From contig JRNA01000015.1 in the NCBI GenBank assembly GCA_000758905.1, positions 1 through 64,000 on the forward strand: a DNA stretch of 64,000 nt, given 5' to 3'. The notes beneath the pieces are model-generated. The model did no database searches. It had not been told where the DNA came from and was given only the letters and a program-made list of their open reading frames with translations. The position numbers were made by a program, and so were the translations under genes. Below, piece by piece: positions 19,020 to 27,762 of this stretch. Positions within the stretch are counted from its first letter, which is position 1. The number at the start of each line of letters is the position of its first letter. The stretch comes from Clostridiales bacterium S5-A14a. Its GTDB lineage: Bacteria; Bacillota; Clostridia; Peptostreptococcales; Anaerovoracaceae.

Positions 19020-19120
19020 TTTATCCTCCATTTTTTTCATAGGAATATATTTCTGGTTTATGTCCACAAATTTATTGATTAAATTTATGGGATCTAAGTG
19101 GATTGGCTAAATTAAGTGAC

Positions 19121-19690
19121 TCAAACTAGCACATTTCGTTTAAGGTTTGGGAAAAGAGTTGACGGCATTTTGACCGCAAGGTAATAGGCGAAAAAACCTA
19201 TAATAATGCCGGTAGCAATTCCCGAGAAGAGAAGAACCGGAAAGTAATAAAATATTTTGCTGTTTGAGACTAACTGTGCTGCCACTGTAATTTGCCCCAA
19301 ATTATGAAAGACTCCGCCAGCCATGGAGACGCCGACGATGCTAAACTTTCCAGACTTTTTCAATAACACCATGACAAGGAAACTCAAAAGCCCACCGGAC
19401 AGTGAATAAATTACACCGAAAACCCCTGAAAATAGAAGCCCTGAAAGGACGATTCGTACGAAGTTAATTGCAAGAGCATACTTCCATTTGAGCCCATATA
19501 GGGCAATAATTATAAGGAGATTCGCAAGTCCCAATTTGATGCCTGGCATCCCCAAATCGATGGGAATAAGGAATTCTATATATGAGAATATTAGAGCAAG
19601 ACAGGAAAGCATTGCGGCAGTTGCCAGCTTAGAAGTACCGCTGACTCTCTGATCGTTGCTGCTTGAAGTCTTATTAATTTGAGATGACAT
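19121..19690 (-). CDS. Gx transporter family membrane protein (Hpre_diP_synt_I)
   Basis: This 189-residue protein has about five hydrophobic helices and the family signature (AAMLSCLALIFSYIEFLIP, then GIKLGLANLLIIIALY and GVFHNLGQI). It was originally named heptaprenyl diphosphate synthase component I; the family is now viewed as a small ECF-S-like transporter, substrate unknown. It overlaps the end of the upstream NusG-II gene by 17 nt, so it is translationally coupled. The same small set (NusG-II, Gx transporter and ApbE) recurs in Clostridia, often near Rnf or quinone functions, which hints at a redox-cofactor role (inference). Confidence 0.88.
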   Translation of the reverse strand: MSSQINKTSSSNDQRVSGTSKLATAAMLSCLALIFSYIEFLIPIDLGMPGIKLGLANLLIIIALYGLKWKYALAINFVRIVLSGLLFSGVFGVIYSLSGGLLSFLVMVLLKKSGKFSIVGVSMAGGVFHNLGQITVAAQLVSNSKIFYYFPVLLFSGIATGIIIGFFAYYLAVKMPSTLFPNLKRNVLV

Positions 19691-20090
19691 CTATATCATC
19701 ACCTCCATCTTTCTTACTATCTATAATTTCTACTACTACCTGATTCGGAAGGCAAATTATTGCCTGCGATGTGTTAGAAATTTTGCCCTGATGCACACAG
19801 TTCTGATTACGGCAATCAGAAAATGACATTGAAACTTTGCCGTTCTTTATGGTAATATTGTTGTGGTGACCATTGTAAACGACATGTATTGTTTGATCTT
19901 TATTAAGGTCATAGCTGCCGTATACTTCACCACCTGTTTTAATCAAGACTTTTTGACCATCTTTGCCGCTGTTTGATATCAAAAAAACCGAACTGAACCC
20001 AAGGATGAGCAAAATCAAAAATAAAGCCACGTCGGCTTTCCTTAAAATTGAGGTATTTATGAAGAAATTAAATTTATTATTATTACTCAT
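19674..20090 (-). CDS. NusG domain II family membrane-anchored protein
   Basis: This protein of about 138 residues has one N-terminal hydrophobic helix (RKADVALFLILLILGF) and an extracytoplasmic NusG-II-like beta domain. The domain has a Cys pair in CRNQNCVHQGKI and ICLPNQVVVEI, diagnostic of the family. The role is unknown; it accompanies the Gx transporter. The start is uncertain. ATGs at 20090-20099 lack a ribosome site and would overlap apbE. A GTG at 20030 preceded by AAGGAAA would avoid overlap but cuts just inside the conserved KAD motif. Confidence 0.82.
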   Translation of the reverse strand: MSNNNKFNFFINTSILRKADVALFLILLILGFSSVFLISNSGKDGQKVLIKTGGEVYGSYDLNKDQTIHVVYNGHHNNITIKNGKVSMSFSDCRNQNCVHQGKISNTSQAIICLPNQVVVEIIDSKKDGGDDIDVISN

Positions 20091-21117
20091 AATCATCATA
20101 ATTATATCACAGACAGCATGCTCGGTAAAGCATGACGAAAACCTGAAATCAGAAGAGAATCAAAACGCACCTATCTCAAAAGAAGCATTCTTTTTTGATA
20201 CAGTTTGCAACATAACAATTCTGGACATGAGGGATATGAGCAAGGAAAACGCAACTAAGGTGATAGATGAGGCATACAAAGAAGCAAACAAATACGAGAA
20301 AATTTTTTCAAGACAGATTGAAAATAGTGAGCTTTGGAAACTAAATAACGATGGCGAAATTGAAGCCTCTGAGGATCTATTCAATGTAGTTCAAACAGGA
20401 ATAAAGTACGGAGATCTTTCGGCTGGGAAGTTTGACATAACTATGGGGAAAGTGTTAGACCTTTGGGATTTCCAAAGAGATGGCTCAGGTAAGCTTCCTA
20501 AAGAAGATGAGGTCAACAAAGCATTAGAAACCGTCGGTTATAAGAATGTTGAAACTTCTAGCCGTAACGGTGGGAAAAACCTGATTAAAACTGGAGGGAG
20601 AGGCTCTCAGATAGATTTGGGTGGAGTAGCCAAGGGATATATATGTGATAAGATTTCGGAATTCCTGTCAAATAAGGGTGTAACTTCAGCAATTGTTAAC
20701 CTTGGAGGGAACATAACTGTAATCGGTGAGAAGCCAGGAAATAAGCCTTTTAATGTTGCTATTGAGAAGCCTTTCTCTGAAAGAAAAGATATGATTGGCA
20801 TTGTAAAAATGAGAAATAGTACAATAGTAACATCTGGGATATATGAAAGATATCTTGAGGTCAATGGAGAGAAGTATCATCACATTTTGGACCCTGCAAC
20901 AGGCTGGCCTATAGATACAGATGTGGTCAGCGTTACTATTTTGTCGAAAATAGGGCATTCTATGGAGTGCGACGCGATGTCTACTTCAGCTCTTTTGCTT
21001 GGCTCTGAACGTGGACTTAAGCTTGTAGAAGCAAACCCAGATATGGAGGCACTTTTCCAACTTAAGGATGGAACGAAGATAAAAAGTTCAGGATTTCAGT
21101 ATGAGGAAGGTAGATAA
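20059..21117 (+). CDS. apbE: FAD:protein FMN transferase (ApbE), lipoprotein
   Basis: This enzyme of about 352 residues attaches FMN covalently to Thr/Ser of target proteins such as NqrB/C or RnfD/G subunits, outside the membrane. The N-terminal signal ends in a lipobox (SQTAC, Cys at about residue 20). Catalytic motifs are VLDLWDF, QIDLGGVAKGYICDK, HILDPATGWPI, and MSTSALLLG near the metal site. The ATG at 20059 follows TTGAGG; longer in-frame starts would remove the lipoprotein signal from the N terminus. It is divergent from the NusG-II gene. No ApbE target protein is in the window. Confidence 0.93.
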   Translation: MKKLNLLLLLIIIIIISQTACSVKHDENLKSEENQNAPISKEAFFFDTVCNITILDMRDMSKENATKVIDEAYKEANKYEKIFSRQIENSELWKLNNDGEIEASEDLFNVVQTGIKYGDLSAGKFDITMGKVLDLWDFQRDGSGKLPKEDEVNKALETVGYKNVETSSRNGGKNLIKTGGRGSQIDLGGVAKGYICDKISEFLSNKGVTSAIVNLGGNITVIGEKPGNKPFNVAIEKPFSERKDMIGIVKMRNSTIVTSGIYERYLEVNGEKYHHILDPATGWPIDTDVVSVTILSKIGHSMECDAMSTSALLLGSERGLKLVEANPDMEALFQLKDGTKIKSSGFQYEEGR

Positions 21118-21182
21118 TAAGCACAAAAAGTGATAAAATATTTTTTAGGTTGAATTTACAAAGACGATTGGAGGATTTTAGA

Positions 21183-22154
21183 ATGGATTTAATCAAAGAT
21201 ATTACCGAAAAGCTCAAAGGAAAGAACGCTAGAATTGTTTTCCCGGAGGGCGAAGATAAGAGGATTCTGGGAGCTTGTGCAAGGCTTGCAAAGGAAGGCG
21301 TTATAGTGCCTGTTGTGCTTGGGAAAAGATCTGAGGTTGAAGCAACGGCTAAGGAAATCGGAGTTGATCTTTCTGCATTGGAATTTGTAGACATTGAGAA
21401 GTCAGACAAATTTGACGAGCTTTGTGAAGCTTTCGTTGAAAGAAGAAAGGGAAAGGTTGTTCCGGAAGACGCAAAGAAAATTCTCTTGACACCAAACTAT
21501 TTTGGTACAATGATGGTTTATAAAGGATATGCAGACGGTCTTGTTTCAGGTGCAGTTGGAACTACAGCAGATACAGTAAGACCTGCACTTCAGATAATCA
21601 AGACAGTTCCAGGTATGTCAAAGACAAGCGGAGCTTTCTTTATGCTAAGAGATGACGAAATGTACTTGATGGCAGACTGCGCTATCAATATTGACCCTAA
21701 TTCAGACGACTTGGCAGAGATTGCTGTCGCTTCCGACAAGACTGCAAAACAGTTTGGAATGGACCCTAAGATTGCAATGCTGTCTTTCTCAACAAAGGGC
21801 AGTGCAAGCCATGAACTGGTTGACAAGGTTGCAAATGCTACAGCTAAAGCTCTCGAGATGAATCCTGATCTTGATCTTGATGGAGAACTTCAGTTTGACG
21901 CGGCATTTGTTCCAAGCGTAGGGGAGAAGAAGGCACCTGGCTCTAAGGTTGCAGGACATGCAAACGTATTTGTATTCCCATCTCTTGAAGCTGGTAATAT
22001 AGGATACAAAATAGGTCAAAGATTTGGCGGATTTGAGGCGATTGGTCCAGTTCTACAGGGTCTTAACAGTCCTGTGAATGATTTGTCCAGAGGCTGCAAC
22101 GAAGACGAGGTTGTTTCTCTTGCAAAGGTTACGGCTGCACAGGCAAAACTATAA
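21183..22154 (+). CDS. pta: Phosphate acetyltransferase
   Basis: This 323-residue enzyme interconverts acetyl-CoA and acetyl phosphate, the route to ATP through acetate kinase in fermenters. Family motifs are VFPEGEDKRILGA, NYFGTMMVYKGYADGLVSGAVGTTADTVRP, MLSFSTKGSA and a C-terminal NVFVFPSLEAGNIGYKI region. It is the short Pta form without an N-terminal DRTGG domain. The start is chosen from GGAGG at 21170-21175. No ackA is nearby. A terminator follows. Confidence 0.95.
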   Translation: MDLIKDITEKLKGKNARIVFPEGEDKRILGACARLAKEGVIVPVVLGKRSEVEATAKEIGVDLSALEFVDIEKSDKFDELCEAFVERRKGKVVPEDAKKILLTPNYFGTMMVYKGYADGLVSGAVGTTADTVRPALQIIKTVPGMSKTSGAFFMLRDDEMYLMADCAINIDPNSDDLAEIAVASDKTAKQFGMDPKIAMLSFSTKGSASHELVDKVANATAKALEMNPDLDLDGELQFDAAFVPSVGEKKAPGSKVAGHANVFVFPSLEAGNIGYKIGQRFGGFEAIGPVLQGLNSPVNDLSRGCNEDEVVSLAKVTAAQAKL

Positions 22155-22173
22155 TATTATTTGAATGCACTTA

Positions 22174-22200
22174 AACGAGCGGCTTTTGTCGCTCGTTTTT
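22174..22200 (+). terminator. Terminator after pta
   Basis: Stem AACGAGCG/CGCTCGTT (22174-22181 and 22190-22197) with loop GCTTTTGT is followed by TTTTT. Confidence 0.9.
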
Positions 22201-22222
22201 GATAATCAGGGAGGTTTATGAA

Positions 22223-23653
22223 ATGAAACCCTTTACAGTCGAATTTAAAAGAGGAGATCGCACGAATCCTTTATACATTCAGCTTTACGAATATATTAGG
22301 TCAGAAATTATCTCTGGTAATATGGAAGAAGGTGCGAAGCTCCCCGCGCTCAGAAGAATTGCTAGAGACTTAAACCTAAGCATAACGACTGTCGAGTTTG
22401 CGTACAACCAGCTTTCTGTTGAGGGATATATAGAAAGCAAGCCACAATCCGGGTTTTATGTTGCTAAAATTCCAGGTCCTGTGATGATCAACAAAACTTC
22501 TCTGATGAGCAAGTCTGCGGATAGCGGCAGCCAAGGAATAGAGAAAGACAATAAGACTCAAGACAGAACAAAGAGGAACTATATCACCGACCCTGACGCA
22601 TTTGATTTTAAAAAGTGGCGCAAATCGATGATGCGTGTAATCGATGAAGAGACCGACCTTCTTATGCAGGAGGGTGACCCACAGGGCGAAGAAGCGCTGA
22701 GATATGAAATTAGCAAGTACGTATTTAATTCCAGAGGTGTAAGATGCCAGCCAAACCAAGTTGTTGTAGGTGCCGGCACTCAGCAGCTTACTGCTCACAT
22801 TGGACGACTTTTAAGGCATATTGGAATACATCTGGTTTGCACCGAAGACCCGGGATATCAACCTGTCAACAAAATATTCGAGGACCAAGGATATATTCTC
22901 AACAAAATACCTGTCTCTTCTCAGGGTATTGACATAGAAAAATTACCAGATTCTAAGGCGGCTGTCTATGTATGCCCCAATAACCAATTCCCTACAGGAG
23001 CGGTTATGCCGATTGCAAGTAGATATGAGTTGCTTAAATGGGCAAGTTTTAATGATGGACTAATTATTGAAGACGATTATGATAGTGAACTAAGATATTT
23101 TGGTAGACCTATATCTTCGCTCCAGGGTCTTGAACAATACGAAGAAGATTCACATGTTCTGTATTTGGGGAGTTTTTCGGCTACATTATTTCCATCAGTG
23201 AAAATTAGCTATATGATTTTGCCAAGACAGCTTGCAAATAAGCTGGATTTTATACTTGAAGGCTATACACAAACCTGCTCAAAAACCGAGCAACTTGCAC
23301 TGGCACATTTTATGGAATCTGGTTATTATTATACAAATATCAAGAAATTGAGGAATCTTTGCGGCAGAAAATTATCCGCATGTATTAAAGTGATTGAAAC
23401 TTATGGTTATGATTCAGTGAGGGCTGATAGAACGGACTCTGGTTTATATGTGATTTTGAGCATTAAAACAGATATGGGGTCGAAAGAAATGGAAGAAATC
23501 GCTGAAAATATGGGGATATTGGCATATCATTCAGATGATTTGATACCAATCGAGGGGATGAAATCAATGATTTTCTATTATTCCAGACTACCAGAAAATC
23601 AGATTCAGGACTTGACTAAGAAGATGATTGATAGGTGGCTTGGAAAGCGTTAG
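22223..23653 (+). CDS. MocR/PdxR-type GntR regulator with aminotransferase-like domain
   Basis: This 476-residue protein has a winged-helix GntR DNA-binding domain (about 10-80: YIQLYEYIRSEIISG, LPALRRIARDLNLS) and a fold-type I aminotransferase domain (about 130-475). MocR proteins usually bind PLP through a lysine in a GTFSK motif. Here the motif reads GSFSATLFPSVKISY, so the lysine position (about 320, codon 23180-23182) is Ala. Other PLP-contact motifs are kept (CPNNQFPTGAVMP, IEDDYDSELRYFGRP). The start at 22223 follows GGGAGGT. It ends one base from the convergent patatin gene. The target genes are unknown. Confidence 0.9.
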   Translation: MKPFTVEFKRGDRTNPLYIQLYEYIRSEIISGNMEEGAKLPALRRIARDLNLSITTVEFAYNQLSVEGYIESKPQSGFYVAKIPGPVMINKTSLMSKSADSGSQGIEKDNKTQDRTKRNYITDPDAFDFKKWRKSMMRVIDEETDLLMQEGDPQGEEALRYEISKYVFNSRGVRCQPNQVVVGAGTQQLTAHIGRLLRHIGIHLVCTEDPGYQPVNKIFEDQGYILNKIPVSSQGIDIEKLPDSKAAVYVCPNNQFPTGAVMPIASRYELLKWASFNDGLIIEDDYDSELRYFGRPISSLQGLEQYEEDSHVLYLGSFSATLFPSVKISYMILPRQLANKLDFILEGYTQTCSKTEQLALAHFMESGYYYTNIKKLRNLCGRKLSACIKVIETYGYDSVRADRTDSGLYVILSIKTDMGSKEMEEIAENMGILAYHSDDLIPIEGMKSMIFYYSRLPENQIQDLTKKMIDRWLGKR

Positions 23654-23654
23654 A

Positions 23655-24800
23655 CTAACTAATTCCGTGGTTAAAAAGGTATCTCGCAGCCTTGATTTCA
23701 CCGGGTAATATGCGCATAAGATGTTTTGTTGCAAAAATACTATCTGGGCCATATTCTCTGAAGCTGTCCAGGATGTAGAGTACGAGGTGCCCGCGCAGAC
23801 TAATGCTGCGAAGCGATTTAAACGATGCAAGGGACACTAAAGTAGAAAGCCTGTTTTCGATAGCCTTTGTGTAGTTGGAACGTAAAGCAGAAGTACGCAT
23901 TCTGAGCGCGTTATCGATCGATTTTTTGTCATACACTTCGGTAGGTATGACCCCCAAAATATCGCAGAGATAATCAAGCTGAATTAGTTCGTTTTCTTCA
24001 AATTCCCCACGCTTAAAGGTGTACTTGACGCCGTCAAGCAATTTAAAAGCCTTGAGGGCATCAAGATATCCAAGGATCATTGCTCTCTTAGTGTTTTCAA
24101 TCTGAAAATTCAGCATGAAACCTAGATCAAATTGAGGACGTATTAAAAGATAGGTCTCGTCTGCAGAGCCTGGTTCAACCTTATCAGAATCTTTCCTATC
24201 AATTTCAACCGCTATAATAAATTTTGCACCCTTTTCGCGGGCCATAAAGACGGGGAGATTGTTTGCGTAGGCACCGTCGATATAGTTAATCCCATCAATT
24301 TGATACATGTGAATTGCTGGAAATGCAGCACAACTGGCAGCCATAAAGTCTAAGAGTTTTCCGTGTGGTATATCTTCTTTCCATAGGTACCTTGGATTCA
24401 TGGATGGGAACTCTGTCGTTACAAGCCCATATCCTATAGGGCTTTTTCTTATCTTTTCCTCATCCATATAAACATCAAGCTCTTGTCTAAGAGGTGCTGA
24501 ACTTGCTCCACCATGTCTTATAAATTCTCTAAAATAATCTATGCTGCTAGGGTCACTGCAAATTTCAAAAATAGTATCGGTTTCCATCTGAAGCCACATT
24601 TCAATCGCTGACTCTACGTCATTTTGGACATAACAAGCACCTATTAGCGAACCCACAGATGTTCCTACAACAACATCTGCTTTGATTCCAAGTTGATCTA
24701 GCGCCTTGATAACTCCGCATTCGTAGGCGCCCCTTGATCCGCCACCGCCAAGCACAAGTCCGACTCTTGCTGATTTTGCTTCTTTTACTAAACTATTCAT
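23655..24800 (-). CDS. Patatin-like phospholipase (paralogue 1)
   Basis: This serine acyl hydrolase of about 381 residues has the oxyanion loop LGGGGSRGAYECG (about 18-30), the nucleophile elbow GTSVGS and the catalytic Asp in DGAYANNLP. This gives the Ser-Asp dyad of patatin/RssA-type enzymes. There is no signal peptide. The C-terminal 150 residues are helical and shared with the next gene. The start at 24800 follows GGCAGG; a GTG two codons upstream is possible. It lies 75 nt after its paralogue on the same strand, so they are probably co-transcribed. The substrate is unknown; lipid turnover is likely. Confidence 0.9.
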   Translation of the reverse strand: MNSLVKEAKSARVGLVLGGGGSRGAYECGVIKALDQLGIKADVVVGTSVGSLIGACYVQNDVESAIEMWLQMETDTIFEICSDPSSIDYFREFIRHGGASSAPLRQELDVYMDEEKIRKSPIGYGLVTTEFPSMNPRYLWKEDIPHGKLLDFMAASCAAFPAIHMYQIDGINYIDGAYANNLPVFMAREKGAKFIIAVEIDRKDSDKVEPGSADETYLLIRPQFDLGFMLNFQIENTKRAMILGYLDALKAFKLLDGVKYTFKRGEFEENELIQLDYLCDILGVIPTEVYDKKSIDNALRMRTSALRSNYTKAIENRLSTLVSLASFKSLRSISLRGHLVLYILDSFREYGPDSIFATKHLMRILPGEIKAARYLFNHGIS

Positions 24801-24875
24801 AAGCACCTGCCGATTTCATTAAGGATTGAATTTTCTGACCAGATAAACCCAAATAAATTTCAAACTTCATAAGCA

Positions 24876-26156
24876 TCACTTGTGGAAAAATGACTTTACT
24901 TTGTAAACAAAATATCTGCCGCTCAGATAATCACGTAACGCCTTGAGATTGAAATTACGCAATTTATTGCCAGCAAACTGTTTTGCGCCTCGGTAGATAA
25001 TGCTATGTTGTTTTGTTGGTTTATACAAATTATTGTCGACAATGTAAGTCGCAGCAGCATAGGTTTCATCAAATATGGCTCCGATAGCATCATTGTACAT
25101 AATGCTGTCTCTGCCTTCACGAATCATGTTGGTTGCCATTGCAAGGACGATACTTCCATACCCTGTATCACTTCCTACCATATCAATAGAATTTGATTTA
25201 AAAATCGTCGAAAGTGTTTCAAGTGCAGTGTTTTCATCAAACTCACCGTTTGCCTGAAAGTCTTTGATCGCCTTTTTCAGAGCATTCAAGAAGTTTCGCT
25301 TATTATAAACCTTTGCTGGATTGAGATTGAAAAATCTGCCACAGCAGTCAGCTTCGAAAAGTTCGGTTTTGTTTTTGAATGAGCCCTTTTCAAAGCAAAA
25401 ATAGTCGCCCTCATATAAACCCAATGCCTTCTGTGCATCAAGAAATCCCATTTTCAGCATTGATTTTTGTCTGTCCGCATCGAAGTCAAGAGGAAATCCT
25501 AGCTCCCACTTTGATGATATAATTAGGACTTTGGATTTATTTCTGCGGGATAACTTCCTTTCAATCCCATTCCCCAGAAGATCAATGGCATAAACAACAT
25601 TTGCACCCCGATCTATCGCCATCTGCACAGGCATTACATCTGCATATGCACCATCTATAAATTTCTTTCCGTCGATTACGTGATACTTTATCATTGGAAA
25701 AGCAGATGCACTGGCAAGAACATAGTCTTGAATTTTCCCGTAAGGTATCTCGTCTTTCCACAGCCTATGAGCCTTGATTCTTGGGATTTCTACCGTAACT
25801 AGCCCAAAGTCGACTTTGGAATCTCGAATCTTCTTTTCATCTATATATTTCCTAATGCCGTCTTTAAGACCCTTTGGATCAGCACCATTATTTAAAATAA
25901 AGGCCTTAGCAAAGTCAAAGAGGCTTGCATCCCTTTCAACTTCAAATAGCTCGTCAGTTTCAAGCTTTGAAAACATATCCACTGCGACCTTAAGCTCGTT
26001 TTGACAATATAGTGCTCCAACAAGAGAACCTGACGAAGACCCACAGACGATATCTGCCTTAATCCCCATCTTGTTAAGGGCTATAATTGCACCACATTCA
26101 TATGCTCCCTTAGAGCCGCCACCGGCAAGCACAAAGGCGATTTTTTTCTTTCTCAC
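24876..26156 (-). CDS. Patatin-like phospholipase (paralogue 2)
   Basis: This protein of about 426 residues is related to the downstream gene. It has LAGGGSKGAYECG (about 10-22), the nucleophile elbow GSSSGS and DGAYADVMPVQ with the catalytic Asp. It differs by a longer C-terminal region (about 300-426) containing a helical segment and a basic tail. The start is GTG at 26156, supported by GGAGG seven bases before it. It is divergent from the sirtuin gene, with a shared promoter region of about 65 nt. Confidence 0.9.
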   Translation of the reverse strand: MRKKKIAFVLAGGGSKGAYECGAIIALNKMGIKADIVCGSSSGSLVGALYCQNELKVAVDMFSKLETDELFEVERDASLFDFAKAFILNNGADPKGLKDGIRKYIDEKKIRDSKVDFGLVTVEIPRIKAHRLWKDEIPYGKIQDYVLASASAFPMIKYHVIDGKKFIDGAYADVMPVQMAIDRGANVVYAIDLLGNGIERKLSRRNKSKVLIISSKWELGFPLDFDADRQKSMLKMGFLDAQKALGLYEGDYFCFEKGSFKNKTELFEADCCGRFFNLNPAKVYNKRNFLNALKKAIKDFQANGEFDENTALETLSTIFKSNSIDMVGSDTGYGSIVLAMATNMIREGRDSIMYNDAIGAIFDETYAAATYIVDNNLYKPTKQHSIIYRGAKQFAGNKLRNFNLKALRDYLSGRYFVYKVKSFFHK

Positions 26157-26222
26157 GTTACTTTCCTCCAATACTTGTGCTATACTGTTATTATAGCAGA
26201 AAAAAAGGAGGATGTTAACGAA

Positions 26223-26999
26223 ATGGATGATAGACTCAGAGAAATAGTAGACAAAAGTTCAAACATTGTTTTCTTTGGTGGAGCTGGTGTTTCAACAGAA
26301 AGCGGAATTCCGGACTTCAGATCCGAAAAGGGACTCTACCATGCCAAGGAAGTGTACGGCTATCCTCCAGAAATGTTAATTAGCCATACTTTTTATGTGA
26401 AGAACCCTAATCTTTTCTTTAAATACTACAAAGAAAACCTAGTTTGGCAGGATGTACAGCCAAATGATGCACATAAAGCACTTGCAAAACTTGAACAAAT
26501 GGGCAAGCTAAAAGCCGTCGTTACACAAAATATCGATGGGCTTCATCAGAAGGCAGGCAACAAAACAGTTTACGAGCTGCACGGTAGCGTGCTGAGAAAC
26601 TTTTGCGAACACTGTGGCGCATCCTATGATTTGGATTACATTATGAATCCTGCAAATTGCAGGGGTACAGACGTGTTAAAAGGTGGAAGTAGCAAAGACA
26701 TAAAGGACGGTAGCTACATACCTGTGTGCAATAAATGTGGAGGAACTATTAAGCCAGACGTTGTTTTGTACGAAGAAGCTCTTGATGAGGATGTGATATA
26801 TAGCGCCGTAGATGCTATATCAAAGGCAGATACACTAATCGTAGGCGGAACAAGCTTAGTTGTTTATCCAGCAGCCGGCTTAATAAATTATTTTAGGGGT
26901 AAAAATTTAGTTCTGATTAATAAATCACAGACAGCGTACGATAATAGGGCAACTTTAGCGATTCACGATTCAATTGGAAAGGTTATGAAATTTGATTAA
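26223..26999 (+). CDS. cobB: Sirtuin, NAD-dependent protein deacylase
   Basis: This Sir2-family enzyme of about 258 residues carries the NAD motif GGAGVSTESGIPDFRS (about 17-32), TQNIDGLHQKAG (about 103-114), the catalytic His in ELHGSV, four zinc cysteines (CEHCGA and CNKCGG) and GGTSLVVYPAAG. It removes acyl groups from lysines and releases nicotinamide and O-acyl-ADP-ribose. The start at 26223 follows AAGGAGG. It overlaps the next gene by eight bases, so the run sir2-surE-isochorismatase is probably one operon. Confidence 0.95.
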   Translation: MDDRLREIVDKSSNIVFFGGAGVSTESGIPDFRSEKGLYHAKEVYGYPPEMLISHTFYVKNPNLFFKYYKENLVWQDVQPNDAHKALAKLEQMGKLKAVVTQNIDGLHQKAGNKTVYELHGSVLRNFCEHCGASYDLDYIMNPANCRGTDVLKGGSSKDIKDGSYIPVCNKCGGTIKPDVVLYEEALDEDVIYSAVDAISKADTLIVGGTSLVVYPAAGLINYFRGKNLVLINKSQTAYDNRATLAIHDSIGKVMKFD

Positions 27000-27762
27000 T
27001 TATTTGGTTAGTAATGATGATGGAATAAGGGCAGCGGGGATTACCGCCTTGATCAAGGCACTCTCAGCCCAGGAAGGTGTGAATGTGTACGTTTGTGCAC
27101 CGGATGGACAGCGAAGCGGAAATAGTCAGAGCATATCTTTAAATGGCACTGTATATGTATCTGAGGTCGAAGTTGATGGTGCAAAGCTTGCGTGGGAAAC
27201 AAGTGGTACTCCTGCTGATTGCGTTAAAATTGGATTACAGAAATGCGAAGAATTGGGCATCAATATAGATATGGTTTTCGCTGGAATCAATATGGGAAGT
27301 AACGTCGGAAAGGACACGCTTTATAGCGGAACTGTAGGCGCTGCAAAGGAAGCAGCGGTTTCAGGATATAAGACGGTAGCATTATCGGTAGCGGGCCACC
27401 ACTGCACGCATTTTGAGGGAGCCTGCAATATAGCGATAGAATATGTTGAAAAATTGCAAGACTTTATTACACCTAATATGATATTGAATATTAATGTGCC
27501 AGATTTACCAGAAGAAGAGATTAAAGGGGTTAAGTTCACCAAACTTGGACCAAGATATTTTCGAGATAGATTTTGGGAGCACGTTGACGAAGGCCCAGGC
27601 GCATATAAACTTGACGGAGAGCCAGGCGATTTTTCGGATTTAGGAAATGAGTATGATGCATGTGCAATGCAGTCAGGCTATGCGAGCATAACGCCGCTAC
27701 ACTTTGACTACACAGATTATAAAGTTTTGGAGGAGTTGAAAAAATGGGAAACAAAAAATTGA
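26992..27762 (+). CDS. surE: 5'/3'-nucleotidase SurE
   Basis: This 256-residue metal-dependent nucleoside monophosphatase has the metal site VSNDDGIRAAGI at the start, DGQRSGNSQSI, then GTPADCVKIG and FAGINMGSNVGKDTLYSGTVGAA. The start is TTG at 26992, since the conserved N terminus (INYLVSNDDG) begins immediately after it. It overlaps the sirtuin stop. It overlaps the next gene by 19 nt. It probably recycles nucleotides. Confidence 0.94.
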   Translation: MINYLVSNDDGIRAAGITALIKALSAQEGVNVYVCAPDGQRSGNSQSISLNGTVYVSEVEVDGAKLAWETSGTPADCVKIGLQKCEELGINIDMVFAGINMGSNVGKDTLYSGTVGAAKEAAVSGYKTVALSVAGHHCTHFEGACNIAIEYVEKLQDFITPNMILNINVPDLPEEEIKGVKFTKLGPRYFRDRFWEHVDEGPGAYKLDGEPGDFSDLGNEYDACAMQSGYASITPLHFDYTDYKVLEELKKWETKN

